Shown here in pieces: positions 26,201-32,589 of a DNA stretch of 37,132 nucleotides (its first letter is position 1; each line of letters starts with the position of its first letter). The notes below the pieces were generated by a model. That model was not told the DNA's origin, did no database searches, and saw nothing but the letters and a program-made list of their open reading frames with translations. The stretch lies in the NCBI GenBank assembly GCA_049515555.1, contig JBEKTY010000076.1:1-37132 (forward strand), written 5' to 3'. This DNA comes from JBEKTY01 sp049515555. Lineage in GTDB: Bacteria; Planctomycetota; Planctomycetia; Pirellulales; Thermoguttaceae. The translations under genes were made by a program, and so were the position numbers.

Positions 26201-26920
26201 GGCTCGCTGGGTTTTGCGATCATGAGCGACATCGAAGCATATTTCTTCGTCACCGCGCTGCAGGCCGACAAGCGGAGCAACGTGCTGCAGGCCCCCAAGG
26301 TCACGCTCTTCAACGGCCAGCAGGCCTTCGTCTCCGATACGTCGCAAACGCCGTTCGTGGTGAGCGTCATCCCCGTGGTGGGCGATTTCGCCGCGGCCGA
26401 GCAGCCGGTGATCGTGGTCCTTTCGGAGGGCACTTTCATGACCGTGCAGGCCGTGGTCTCCAACGACCGGCGCTTCGTCCGCATGACGCTCGTGCCCTTC
26501 TTCAGCAAGATCGGCAACGTACAGACCTTCACCTTCACCGGCAGCGACAGCTCGACCACCGACACGACGAAGAACAACCTGATCAACGCCACCCAGAACT
26601 TGTGGAACAACAACACCAACAACAACACGACGACCCACACCGGCGTGACCGTCCAGTTGCCCACCTTCTCGTACGTGACCGTGACCACGACCGTCAGCGT
26701 GCCGGACGGCGGCACCGTGCTCCTGGGCGGCATTAAGCGGCTCAGCGAGGGGCGAACCGAGTACGGCATTCCGATCCTCGACAAGGTGCCCTACCTGGAC
26801 CGGCTGTTCAAGAACACGGGCATCGGCCGCGACACCTCGAGCCTGATGATGATGGTCACGCCGCGGATCATCATCCAGGAGGAGGAAGAGGAGAAGCTGG
26901 GCATTCAGGCGCCGCCGTAA
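23294..26920 (+). CDS. secretin-family (type II/III secretion) outer-membrane protein
   Basis: A 1208-residue exported protein. It starts with GTG behind AAGGAGAT, and a signal peptide runs to about residue 26 (MAMA-GQ). Residues about 110-600 are unusual: helical, Ala/Gln-rich, with TPR-like units (AARRALAVGDVRRAAALVAQAK, EALLRWGDYEQADQLAAQAA, LFQQGEAALKAHDRDRAYQL). At about 599 an STN/N0-like domain begins (TPIAFSFRNKPLSQVLDQLA). An N-domain follows at about 800-890, and the secretin beta domain ends with VPDGGTVLLGGIKRL, YGIPILDKVPYLDRLF and MMMVTPRIIIQEEEE. Secretins form large outer-membrane gated pores. No GspE/F/G-like gene is near, so its partners lie elsewhere or it has a planctomycete-specific role. 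Confidence 0.88.
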   Translation: MFRTTAKIHVGWMAVALSCAAGMAMAGQPSDPFLSRSGGAMLDSGPAVVPEAGGPGTMPPGAMPTLGRPDAAAAGAPPVGRADPLAPPLHDDLRLPPALADRYANPGADRAASDGLLLAARRALAVGDVRRAAALVAQAKQMPVRYAPTDDTPERVEAALARYQEVNALDKGTQTYRRAYARMLMEQAEALLRWGDYEQADQLAAQAARQQVDYGPFDARPEELLRRIAGLRQQGAAQTRTPSGVMPAVAMAGPGPDPVAPAYYVPSQDATRNILVSGPPAAAETIATPPGQPLSAEQPAPSPGLALFQQGEAALKAHDRDRAYQLFRQASAYMNELDPLTAQRLQDHLQLLSMPRPAARGVPPGQPGSPAEEAAARQFALQRQVYADVGQQEANAKALLAKDPKGALALLQETRQRVEAAGLQPAVRDQMLRRLDRAIADTQQFIEQNRPRIELAEKNDRVKQDIKREELAKEQMREKIALKVDQYNRLIDEHRYEEAVVVSKQMGEIAPNDPTVKQILLTAPLIRNVRDYERIKERKEDGFVKEMLACDEAAIPFSGNDPLLFPDAKKWKELSDRRGKLAREHQRHGSEREIEIEKKLKTPIAFSFRNKPLSQVLDQLAKLADINIKLDEEGLRQEGVSPETPVSLEVSHEIMLKSVLNLILEDRHLCYVIKDEVLKITSEQMKTGQIYTVSYPVGDLVMPIPNFVPNPRMGIAGALHEAMSNAGLGGMTPFGSSGTPLMSVASKDGKPNSATINPSVLAQVAGRSPSSAGGAGLAAPNNPPAGGAGPGGLGGAAAADFDDLIELITTTVAPKSWEQNGGQGNIAQFPTNLSLVVSQTQEVHEQISDLLEQLRRMQDLQITIEVRFITLSDSFFERIGVDFDFNIAKNNVNLTAAGYTPIIDPTTGMATLSHAPGSPTSIGGLQNSGNNPAGSGLFTTDLDIPFKQGTYALAVPQFGGWDSSAATAAGSLGFAIMSDIEAYFFVTALQADKRSNVLQAPKVTLFNGQQAFVSDTSQTPFVVSVIPVVGDFAAAEQPVIVVLSEGTFMTVQAVVSNDRRFVRMTLVPFFSKIGNVQTFTFTGSDSSTTDTTKNNLINATQNLWNNNTNNNTTTHTGVTVQLPTFSYVTVTTTVSVPDGGTVLLGGIKRLSEGRTEYGIPILDKVPYLDRLFKNTGIGRDTSSLMMMVTPRIIIQEEEEEKLGIQAPP

Positions 26921-26925
26921 GGCGT

Positions 26926-26990
26926 GGGGGACTGTCCCCATTTTCGTCCGCCTGTCCCACGGGACAGGCCGAAAATGGGACTGGCCCCCT
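26926..26990. repeat. GGGGAC-TTTTCG inverted repeat, copy 3, with inner hairpin
   Basis: Arms GGGGGACTGTCCCCATTTTCG-like and CGAAAATGGGACTGGCCCCC enclose a second perfect palindrome, GCCTGTCCC-AC-GGGACAGGC (26950-26969). It starts six bases after the secretin stop and probably ends its transcript. Confidence 0.8.
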
Positions 26991-27028
26991 GGCGTGGATC
27001 TCTCCGGGGAGGAGTTTCCTCCTCCCAA

Positions 27029-27121
27029 GGCAGTCGCCGGCTTATCCCCCCGAGCCGGCGACGGCCGTTTCTTGGACCGTCGGCGGGGCGACGGCGGGCA
27101 GCTCGAGGGTGAAACAGGCGC
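27029..27121. repeat. direct repeat copy of the histidine-kinase 3' end (left)
   Basis: Bases 27029-27108 match 30061-30140 at all 80 positions, and the match continues to 27121 with two substitutions. On the minus strand it reads as the last 25 residues of the kinase, ending LPAVAPPTVQETAVAGSGG and TAA. No kinase body is attached to this copy; the homology ends at 27121, where transposase-like sequence takes over. It forms the left border of the accessory block. Confidence 0.92.
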
Positions 27122-27213
27122 GGGTCTTCGAGGTCGACCCTCTGACGTGTCCTCGTTGCGGCGGGGCGATGCAAGTGATCGCCTTCATCGGACCCCCGCA
27201 GGGCGAGGTGACA
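27112..27213 (+). pseudogene. transposase tail relic (IS91/Y2-like)
   Basis: The frame reads KQARVFEVDPLTCPRCGGAM and continues QVIAFIGPPQ. The pattern VDPLxCPxCGGxMxxIAFI is common near the C-terminus of IS91-like transposases, where it forms a zinc-binding end. Only about 30 residues remain, fused to the duplicated kinase end. It marks past mobile-element activity at the border. The family name is inferred from motif memory alone. Confidence 0.55.
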
Positions 27214-27251
27214 CGGCATACCATGCCTCTGGGTTGCTCAAAAGGGGGTTC

Positions 27252-27280
27252 TTGCCGGGATCCGTCGCCTGTGCCATAAT
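27252..27280 (+). promoter_or_regulatory. putative promoter of the Uma2-like gene
   Basis: TTGCCG at 27252-27257 and CATAAT at 27275-27280 with a 17-base spacer, 20 bases before the start codon. Confidence 0.5.
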
Positions 27281-27299
27281 GATACATAGAGGATTTGCT

Positions 27300-27914
27300 A
27301 TGACCGCATTGATAACCGATCCACGTTTGGAAGAATCTCTTAGGGCGCAGCGGCATGCGTGGGGAGCCGACCGCTTCGACGAAGTTTGGGAAGGAGTCTA
27401 CATCATGTCGCCGCAGCCCAATGTCGAGCACCAGCGGATGATAAGGCGATTGGTTGTCGTCCTTAGCGAAGTGGTCTGCGGGGCAAACGGCGGAGATGTC
27501 TTCCCCGGCGTAAATCTCAGCGATCGCGCCGAAGGCTGGGAAGACAATTACCGCGCCCCGGATCTGGCCGTCTTCTTGCCGGGGAACCTCGCCGAGGAGT
27601 TCGAAGCCCATTATCGCGGCCCGGCCGATTTCCTGGTCGAGATCGTTAGCCCACACGACAACAGCCGCGAGAAAATTCCCTTCTACGGTCTTCTGGGCGT
27701 GCGCGAGGTACTGATCATCGATCGTTATCCCTGGTCGCTGGAACTGTATCGGCACAACGGCAAGGAACTTGCGCTGGCGGCCCAATCGAGCGTGAGGGAT
27801 GGCGAAATAATCGCCAGCGCTACCGTGCCGCTCAGATTCCAACTCCTGCCGGCCCAGCCGCGTCCACAGATCCGGATTACGGACGTTGGCGGTGGCCGCG
27901 AGTGGAGCGTGTAA
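27300..27914 (+). CDS. Uma2 family endonuclease-like protein (DUF820)
   Basis: A 204-residue protein of the restriction-endonuclease-like Uma2/DUF820 group. Recognisable parts are WEGVYIMSPQPNVEHQRMIRRL at the start, NYRAPDLAVFL (the conserved PDLAV with catalytic Asp), DFLVEIVSPHDNSREKIPFY (E-V-SP-S with catalytic Glu) and YGLLGVREVLIIDRYPWSLELY. These residues make the PD-(D/E)xK-type site. Family members are highly amplified in planctomycetes and cyanobacteria, but their biological role is mostly unproven. AGAGGA precedes the ATG, which starts in the first bases after the likely promoter. It is the first intact gene inside the block bounded by the kinase-end direct repeats. Confidence 0.85.
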   Translation: MTALITDPRLEESLRAQRHAWGADRFDEVWEGVYIMSPQPNVEHQRMIRRLVVVLSEVVCGANGGDVFPGVNLSDRAEGWEDNYRAPDLAVFLPGNLAEEFEAHYRGPADFLVEIVSPHDNSREKIPFYGLLGVREVLIIDRYPWSLELYRHNGKELALAAQSSVRDGEIIASATVPLRFQLLPAQPRPQIRITDVGGGREWSV

Positions 27915-28375
27915 TCGCTGGCCCCGGATCTGGTGATGTCGCCCTTGCCGCGGTTCCGGCGATTGGCGGAGATTGGGGTTCGTGGAAACGCCCGAGGGCA
28001 ACCGCAGTCATGGGGTGTCAGTGGGGCATCTGCACGAGTGGAGGCCCGGGCGAAGCATGGCAACACGGCCTGTCGGAGCTTGAGGCGGAATTAGCTAACG
28101 TCTAAGTGCGCTTTGACCCCATCGCTGTGGAAGGAACTGACCAAGGACGACAAGGGACACGCCCAACGGCAATCAAACTGAATATTGAAAGTCTGACCCC
28201 GATGCGGCTGCGATGCGGCTACGATGCGGCTATTCCGGCGACCGTGCGATGCGGCTACGATGCGGCTATTCCGGCGACCGAACTGCGGATTTTCTTACGA
28301 GAGGACAGGGACGCTGCAAGAGATCGGGGCGCTTCATAACGGTTGGCAATTCCCCAAGAAAAGGAAGTAGCGACA
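27915..28375. other. gene-free stretch in the accessory block
   Basis: No supported gene. It holds a perfect 36-bp tandem duplication (28209-28244 and 28245-28280), itself made of CGATGCGGCTA-like subunits. A 77-codon frame over this stretch (28106-28339) is repeat translation and is not called. Confidence 0.55.
28209..28280. repeat. 36-bp tandem duplication
   Basis: Two identical adjacent 36-bp units, each beginning TGCGATGCGGCTACGATGCG and ending ATTCCGGCGACCG. A partial CGATGCGGCT unit precedes them. Confidence 0.9.
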
Positions 28376-29023
28376 ATGGCTGAAACCCTGCCAGATCGCA
28401 AGGATGTTCTCCGCTTCTACGAGAAAGTCATTCTCGACTACAACCGAGGCGACATTAACTGGCTGTTGAAAAAACAATCGCCTGCGATCGGGCCGTTGTT
28501 GGCGTGTGTCGGTGCCGGCATTGATACGAATGGCGGCATGATGCGCGGGTTCGGGGAGGGCAGCACCAAGCGGTCGGTGTGGTTCATGGAGCAGTTTATG
28601 GGCATGGATAACCCCACCGCTGAAGTCGTGTACCGTTGCGTCCGCTGCGGCTACATGCACGAAGGGATCGGTGCCCTTTGTGTCGGTTGGCTCGCTGATT
28701 ATCAGCGAAACAAACCGGGCGTCATTATGTACAGGTCGCAGGAGGCTGGCCTCGCTGTTAATGCCGTTGAATTGGCCCACGCATATCTGGATGCCGTCAG
28801 CCATGTCTGGAAGGATCACCAAGACCATCTCTGCTACCTGCCGGCCGATTCCAAACCACACGGGTGGATAAAGGCATTGTTGGCGTTGGAGTTGCCGAGC
28901 TTGGATGAGCTTGTGGATGCCGCAGGCGATATACGCGGCAGTTGCTCGCGTGAGCAGATATTGGGCACATTGCAGCAACTCCACTATTGGGATTACGACG
29001 GTTACGGCACCGAGGAACCGTGA
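28376..29023 (+). CDS. hypothetical protein with Rx4H (HEPN-like) motif
   Basis: A 215-residue soluble protein of unknown function. It starts MAETLPDRKDVLRFYEKVIL after AAGGAAG at 28361-28367. Helical segments dominate. A conserved-looking centre holds GMMRGFGEGSTKRSVWFMEQ, followed after about 20 residues by VVYRCVRCGYMHEGIGALCV. RCGYMH matches the R-x4-H catalytic motif of HEPN RNases, and the placement after two long helices is suitable, but no other HEPN feature can be proven by eye. RCG-x2-H-x-G proteins of about this size occur scattered in accessory regions of many bacteria. It lies between the Uma2-like gene and a toxin-antitoxin pair; GC content is lower than in the flanking genes, which fits horizontal transfer. 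Confidence 0.6.
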   Translation: MAETLPDRKDVLRFYEKVILDYNRGDINWLLKKQSPAIGPLLACVGAGIDTNGGMMRGFGEGSTKRSVWFMEQFMGMDNPTAEVVYRCVRCGYMHEGIGALCVGWLADYQRNKPGVIMYRSQEAGLAVNAVELAHAYLDAVSHVWKDHQDHLCYLPADSKPHGWIKALLALELPSLDELVDAAGDIRGSCSREQILGTLQQLHYWDYDGYGTEEP

Positions 29024-29075
29024 CGAATGGCACGCCACAAGAACATGCGCTTACCTGTGGAGGAAATGAGCAAAC

Positions 29076-29258
29076 AAAGGGGATAAGTCCAATTATTGGC
29101 AAGAAAGGGGCGGTTGTCATAGATTCATCCCATGCCACGAACAGCCTGGGCAGCGCCCGGTGGGATGGTCTTTCTCGTAATCAACCGTGCGAATGCGCGG
29201 GCGCGGATTTTCGGCAAGGACGCCGCAAGGAGCACAAATAATTGGACTTATCCCCTTT
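29076..29258. mobile_element. 22-bp inverted repeats around a RAYT relic
   Basis: AAAGGGGATAAGTCCAATTATT (29076-29097) is perfectly complementary to the stretch at 29237-29258. The 139 bases between hold the start of a REP-associated tyrosine transposase. This looks like the two ends of a REP/BIME-type unit with its transposase mostly deleted. Confidence 0.7.
29132..29230 (+). pseudogene. RAYT (REP-associated tyrosine transposase) N-terminal relic
   Basis: The frame reads MPRTAWAAPGGMVFLVINRA and continues NARARIFGKDAAR. This is the N-terminus of RAYT/IS200-like Y1 transposases (MPRxARAxPGGxxxHVxNRGxxR). The usual His before the NRG motif is Leu-Val-Ile here. The protein should have 150-300 residues with a catalytic HUH pair and Tyr, all missing; homology ends at about residue 32, just before the right inverted repeat. 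Confidence 0.65.
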
Positions 29259-29339
29259 TCTATCCCGTCCCCACCCAGCGAGGAAATTTAAGACTCCCGA
29301 CCCCTGGTTCTCTTGCAGGTTCTCACATGCGGACAACGA

Positions 29340-29642
29340 TCAGCCGTCAAGGCGATGTTCCCAGTAGTCGGACTTTCGAGCAAGATGCATAACCGCCAGG
29401 ATGAAGACGCAATCAGGTTGGACGCGGTAGAGGATGCCGTAAGGAAAGCGGCGGACTTTGTGACAGCGAATATCGGCGCGGAGGAATCCGAAACCCTCCG
29501 GTGAGCGGCAGATTTCGCTGATCGCCACATCAACGGCGTCCAAGAACCGTTCGCCCAAACGCTGCTGCAGCGACTCGTATCGGTCGGCGGCTTCGTTCAG
29601 TTCTGCTTCTGCCTCATCGTGATATACCGCCGCCGGGGTCAT
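29340..29642 (-). CDS. RelE/ParE family toxin
   Basis: A 100-residue basic protein of the RelE/ParE superfamily. It shows the family order: YHDEAEAELNEAADRYES (helix 1), LGERFLDAVDVAISEICRSP (helix 2), then beta strands with RCHKVRRFPYGILYRV and CVFILAVMHLARKSDYW. The RRFPYGILYRV strand and the AVMHLARKxxYW end are diagnostic of the ParE-like branch that pairs with addiction-module antitoxins. ParE proteins poison gyrase; RelE-type cut mRNA on ribosomes; which applies here is not decided by sequence. The ATG overlaps the antitoxin stop (ATGA at 29639-29642). Confidence 0.88.
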   Translation of the reverse strand: MTPAAVYHDEAEAELNEAADRYESLQQRLGERFLDAVDVAISEICRSPEGFGFLRADIRCHKVRRFPYGILYRVQPDCVFILAVMHLARKSDYWEHRLDG

Positions 29643-29869
29643 TTCAGACGCTCCCGTGCGCGGCGCATCACCTCCTCGGCCGGAATTCCCGGGACTTTTC
29701 CTTCGGCCAGTTCTTTCGCGCGGCGCTCGGCCGTCGCTACGGCCGCGTCTTCGACGTCGGGTATCTCGTCCTCTTCCAAGCTCGAGATCAACTGCTCGGC
29801 GAGTTTCGCCCGGGATTTCGCGGGCAGGCCGAGAAGTTCCAGGGCCAATTGCTCAAGTCCTACCGCCAT
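29639..29869 (-). CDS. addiction-module antitoxin (CHP02574-like)
   Basis: A 76-residue acidic helical protein of the putative addiction-module component family. It has LELLGLPAKSRAKLAEQLIS near the start, SSLEEDEIPDVEDAAVATAE in the middle, and IPAEEVMRRARERLK at the end, as in antitoxins paired with RelE/ParE toxins. The ATG at 29869 is chosen because of a very strong binding site (GGAAGGAGA) just upstream; an in-frame start at 29935 would add unlikely sequence. Translation is coupled to the toxin, with antitoxin first, the usual order. A plausible promoter lies at 29907-29935. Confidence 0.85.
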   Translation of the reverse strand: MAVGLEQLALELLGLPAKSRAKLAEQLISSLEEDEIPDVEDAAVATAERRAKELAEGKVPGIPAEEVMRRARERLK

Positions 29870-29906
29870 GGGATGAACTCTCCTTCCAGTTTCCAATACT
29901 TGAATA

Positions 29907-29935
29907 AGTCTACCAAGTCGGCCGGCTTCGAGCAA
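29907..29935 (-). promoter_or_regulatory. putative promoter of the toxin-antitoxin pair
   Basis: On the minus strand TTGCTC (29930-29935) and TAGACT (29907-29912) are spaced by 17 bases, 37 bases before the antitoxin ATG. Confidence 0.45.
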
Positions 29936-30060
29936 GTTGCGAAGATGATCCGCGAGTATCGAAGTACCGGAGTACCGATTGTCGGAAGGGTAGACGCTTG
30001 ACCGCTCAATCGCGGCCGCGCCGGGCAGCCCACTGCCGATTCGAGGAGTTTTCCTCCCGA

Positions 30061-30153
30061 GGCAGTCGCCGGCTTATCCCCCCGAGCCGGCGACGGCCGT
30101 TTCTTGGACCGTCGGCGGGGCGACGGCGGGCAGCTCGAGGATGAAGCAGGCGC
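30061..30153. repeat. direct repeat copy of the histidine-kinase 3' end (right, native)
   Basis: The partner of 27029-27121, 80 bases identical and 91 of 93 overall. It includes the kinase stop and the 13 bases beyond it. The copy attached to the full kinase gene is taken to be the original. Confidence 0.92.
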
Positions 30154-31777
30154 CCCGCCCCGGCTCGCTGCGGACCTGGATTCGCCCCCCGTGCTCGGCC
30201 AGGATCTTCTGGCTCACCGGCAGCCCCAGGCCCGTGCCGCGGCCCTTCTTCGTCGAGACGAAGGGGCTGAAGAGCTTTTCCACCTGGTCGGCGGGGATGC
30301 CCGGCCCGTCGTCGCGGACCTCGATCTGGATCAGTCCCCGCTCGGCCAGGTACAGGCTGCCGACCTCGACCCGGCCGCCCCCGCCCGTCTCGGCCACGGC
30401 GTCGATGGCGTTGGTCACCACGTTGAGCACGGCGTGGTGCAGCCCCTCGGGGTCGAACAGCAGGGGGGGCATGGGCTCGCCCGGCCGCCAAACGAGCTCG
30501 ACGCGGGTCTCGCGGGCGCGGGCCTGCATCAGCTCGACCACCTCGGCCACCACCGCGTTTATGTCGCCCGCCGACAGGTCCGGCTCGCGCTCCTTGCTGA
30601 AGGTGAGCATGTCCATCACCAGGTTGGAGATCTTGTTCTGGTTCTTCTCCACGATCTTCCAGCCTTTGCCCACCAGCGACTCGTCGTGCTCGGACAGTCC
30701 CAGCTCGATCAGGTAACTCCCGCCGCGGATGCCTTGCAGGATGTTCTTGACGTGGTGCGAGAGGGTGGCGATGGTCTGCCCCACGGCGGCCAGCCGCTCG
30801 GCCTGCACCATGGCCGAGTAGTAGTGGGTATCCTCGATGGCCAGTGCCGCCTGGTGGCCGATGGCGAGCATCAGCTTGAGATGGTCTTGGGTGAAGCGGG
30901 TGGCGCCGCCCCGCTCGATGATCTGTTGGGGCGAGATCGAGGTGTCGACGTAGATCACGCCCACCACGTCGTAGCGGCCCTGCATGGGCACGCAAATCGC
31001 CTCGCGGACCCCGAGCTTGAGAATGCTGGCCGCCGGGCTGAAGCGGTCGTCCTGCCGGGCGTCGCTGGTCAGCACCCCCTCGTTGCGCTCGATCACGTAG
31101 TCCAGGATCGTCTGGCTGATGGTGATCGGGTCGCCCGGTTGCAGCCCCTTGCGGGTGCGGCGGACCCGCGGCTCCAGCTTCTTGCTCGCCGGATCGACCA
31201 GCATCAGGCAGCCCCGGTCGGCCTCCACCCACTCGAAGATCAGGTCCATGATGCGGTTCAGCAACTGGTCGATGTCCAGCGTGTGGCTGACGGCCAGGGC
31301 GGTGCGGTACATGACCTCCAGGTTGCTCCGCGCCCGGGCCAGCCAGGAGTCCTGGGGCGGCTCCGTGGCCGCCAGGAACATGCGGCTCCCCTCCTGCTGC
31401 GTCACGGAGTGGATGATCCGCGATTTGTCCTCCGGCACGGCGCCGCTGGCGATGCGGATCGTGCCGGCCAGGTCCTCTTCCGGCTCCTCGCCGGGGCCGG
31501 TGTACAGCATCAGCGTGCCGCCCACCTGCACCTGGTCGCCGCTGGCCAAGGTCTGCTGGCGGACCCGCCGCCCGTTGACGAACGTCCCGTTCGAGCTGTT
31601 CAGATCGGAGATGGCGTAATCGCGGTCGCTCCGCCGCAGCTCGGCGTGATGGCGGGAGACTTCGCTGTCGTGCACCTGGACGGCGTTGGCCGAGTCGCGG
31701 CCGAGCTGGAGAATCAGCTCCTCCAACTCGAATCGCACGCCCTGATCGTTGCCACGAATCACGAACAGCGACGGCAC
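30074..31777 (-). CDS. FHA-GAF sensor histidine kinase
   Basis: A 567-residue soluble kinase without membrane helices. Residues 1-95 form an FHA domain (QLGRDSANAVQVHDSEVSRH, then DLNSSNGTFVNGRRV), which binds phosphothreonine peptides. About 150-315 is a GAF domain (DRGCLMLVD to DVVGVIYVDT). The H-box is at about residue 340 (ATLSHHVKNILQGI), followed by the ATPase domain with NVVTNAIDAV, DDGPGIP and GTGLGLPVSQKIL. It is a cytosolic sensor, perhaps linking Ser/Thr phosphorylation to phosphorelay (inference). Its start overlaps the receiver gene by 19 bases. The 3' end, including the stop, is duplicated at 27029-27121. Confidence 0.93.
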   Translation of the reverse strand: MPSLFVIRGNDQGVRFELEELILQLGRDSANAVQVHDSEVSRHHAELRRSDRDYAISDLNSSNGTFVNGRRVRQQTLASGDQVQVGGTLMLYTGPGEEPEEDLAGTIRIASGAVPEDKSRIIHSVTQQEGSRMFLAATEPPQDSWLARARSNLEVMYRTALAVSHTLDIDQLLNRIMDLIFEWVEADRGCLMLVDPASKKLEPRVRRTRKGLQPGDPITISQTILDYVIERNEGVLTSDARQDDRFSPAASILKLGVREAICVPMQGRYDVVGVIYVDTSISPQQIIERGGATRFTQDHLKLMLAIGHQAALAIEDTHYYSAMVQAERLAAVGQTIATLSHHVKNILQGIRGGSYLIELGLSEHDESLVGKGWKIVEKNQNKISNLVMDMLTFSKEREPDLSAGDINAVVAEVVELMQARARETRVELVWRPGEPMPPLLFDPEGLHHAVLNVVTNAIDAVAETGGGGRVEVGSLYLAERGLIQIEVRDDGPGIPADQVEKLFSPFVSTKKGRGTGLGLPVSQKILAEHGGRIQVRSEPGRGACFILELPAVAPPTVQETAVAGSGG

Positions 31778-32151
31778 GGCTGGGGTTCCCGGGGAGTTGC
31801 CTCCAACAACTCCTCGATTCTACGGATTAGCGGGCCGTAGTGGTAGGGCTTGGCCACGAATTCCCCCGCCGGCAGGGTCTGCTGCCGATGCACCGTCCCC
31901 AGCAACACCAGCGTCGCCCCTTGGGCCCCCGATTGCGCCGCCAGCGGGAGCGAGAAATCCTCCCCCCCCGACTCGTCCAGCTCCAGGTCCAGCACGATCA
32001 AGTCCGGGTGATGCCGCCGGGCAAGCTCGATCCCCTGCTGTACCCGGCCGGTCGAGAAGATCCGCATTCCCCGGCGCTCCAACGCGGTCTGCAACACCTC
32101 GCGGCTCTCCTCCGAGGAATCCACGATCAGCACGCTTCGTTGGCTGTCCAA
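31759..32151 (-). CDS. response regulator receiver-domain protein
   Basis: A 130-residue single-domain receiver. D55 in LIVLDLEL is the phospho-acceptor, T86 and K101 (EFVAKPYHY) complete the site. At the N-terminus only D11 remains of the acidic pair: VLIVDSSEES replaces the usual VDD/VDDE, so Mg binding may be weaker. The family switch residues are otherwise in place. It has no output domain, so it probably acts by protein contact or in a phosphorelay. It is cotranscribed with the FHA-GAF kinase, whose start codon it overlaps. Confidence 0.85.
   Translation of the reverse strand: MDSQRSVLIVDSSEESREVLQTALERRGMRIFSTGRVQQGIELARRHHPDLIVLDLELDESGGEDFSLPLAAQSGAQGATLVLLGTVHRQQTLPAGEFVAKPYHYGPLIRRIEELLEATPREPQPCRRCS

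Positions 32152-32589
<438 letters not shown>

Noticed and set aside
24965..27028. 687-codon minus-strand frame opposite the secretin
   Set aside because: Antisense shadow; the secretin motifs on the plus strand are decisive.
27042..28001. 319-codon minus-strand frame ending in the kinase C-terminus
   Set aside because: Only the last 25 codons are kinase-like, from the duplicated end; the rest is a shadow of the Uma2-like gene.
28106..28339. 77-codon frame over the 36-bp tandem duplication
   Set aside because: The protein repeat (RCGYDAAIPAT twice) only reflects the DNA duplication; no binding site or homology is seen.
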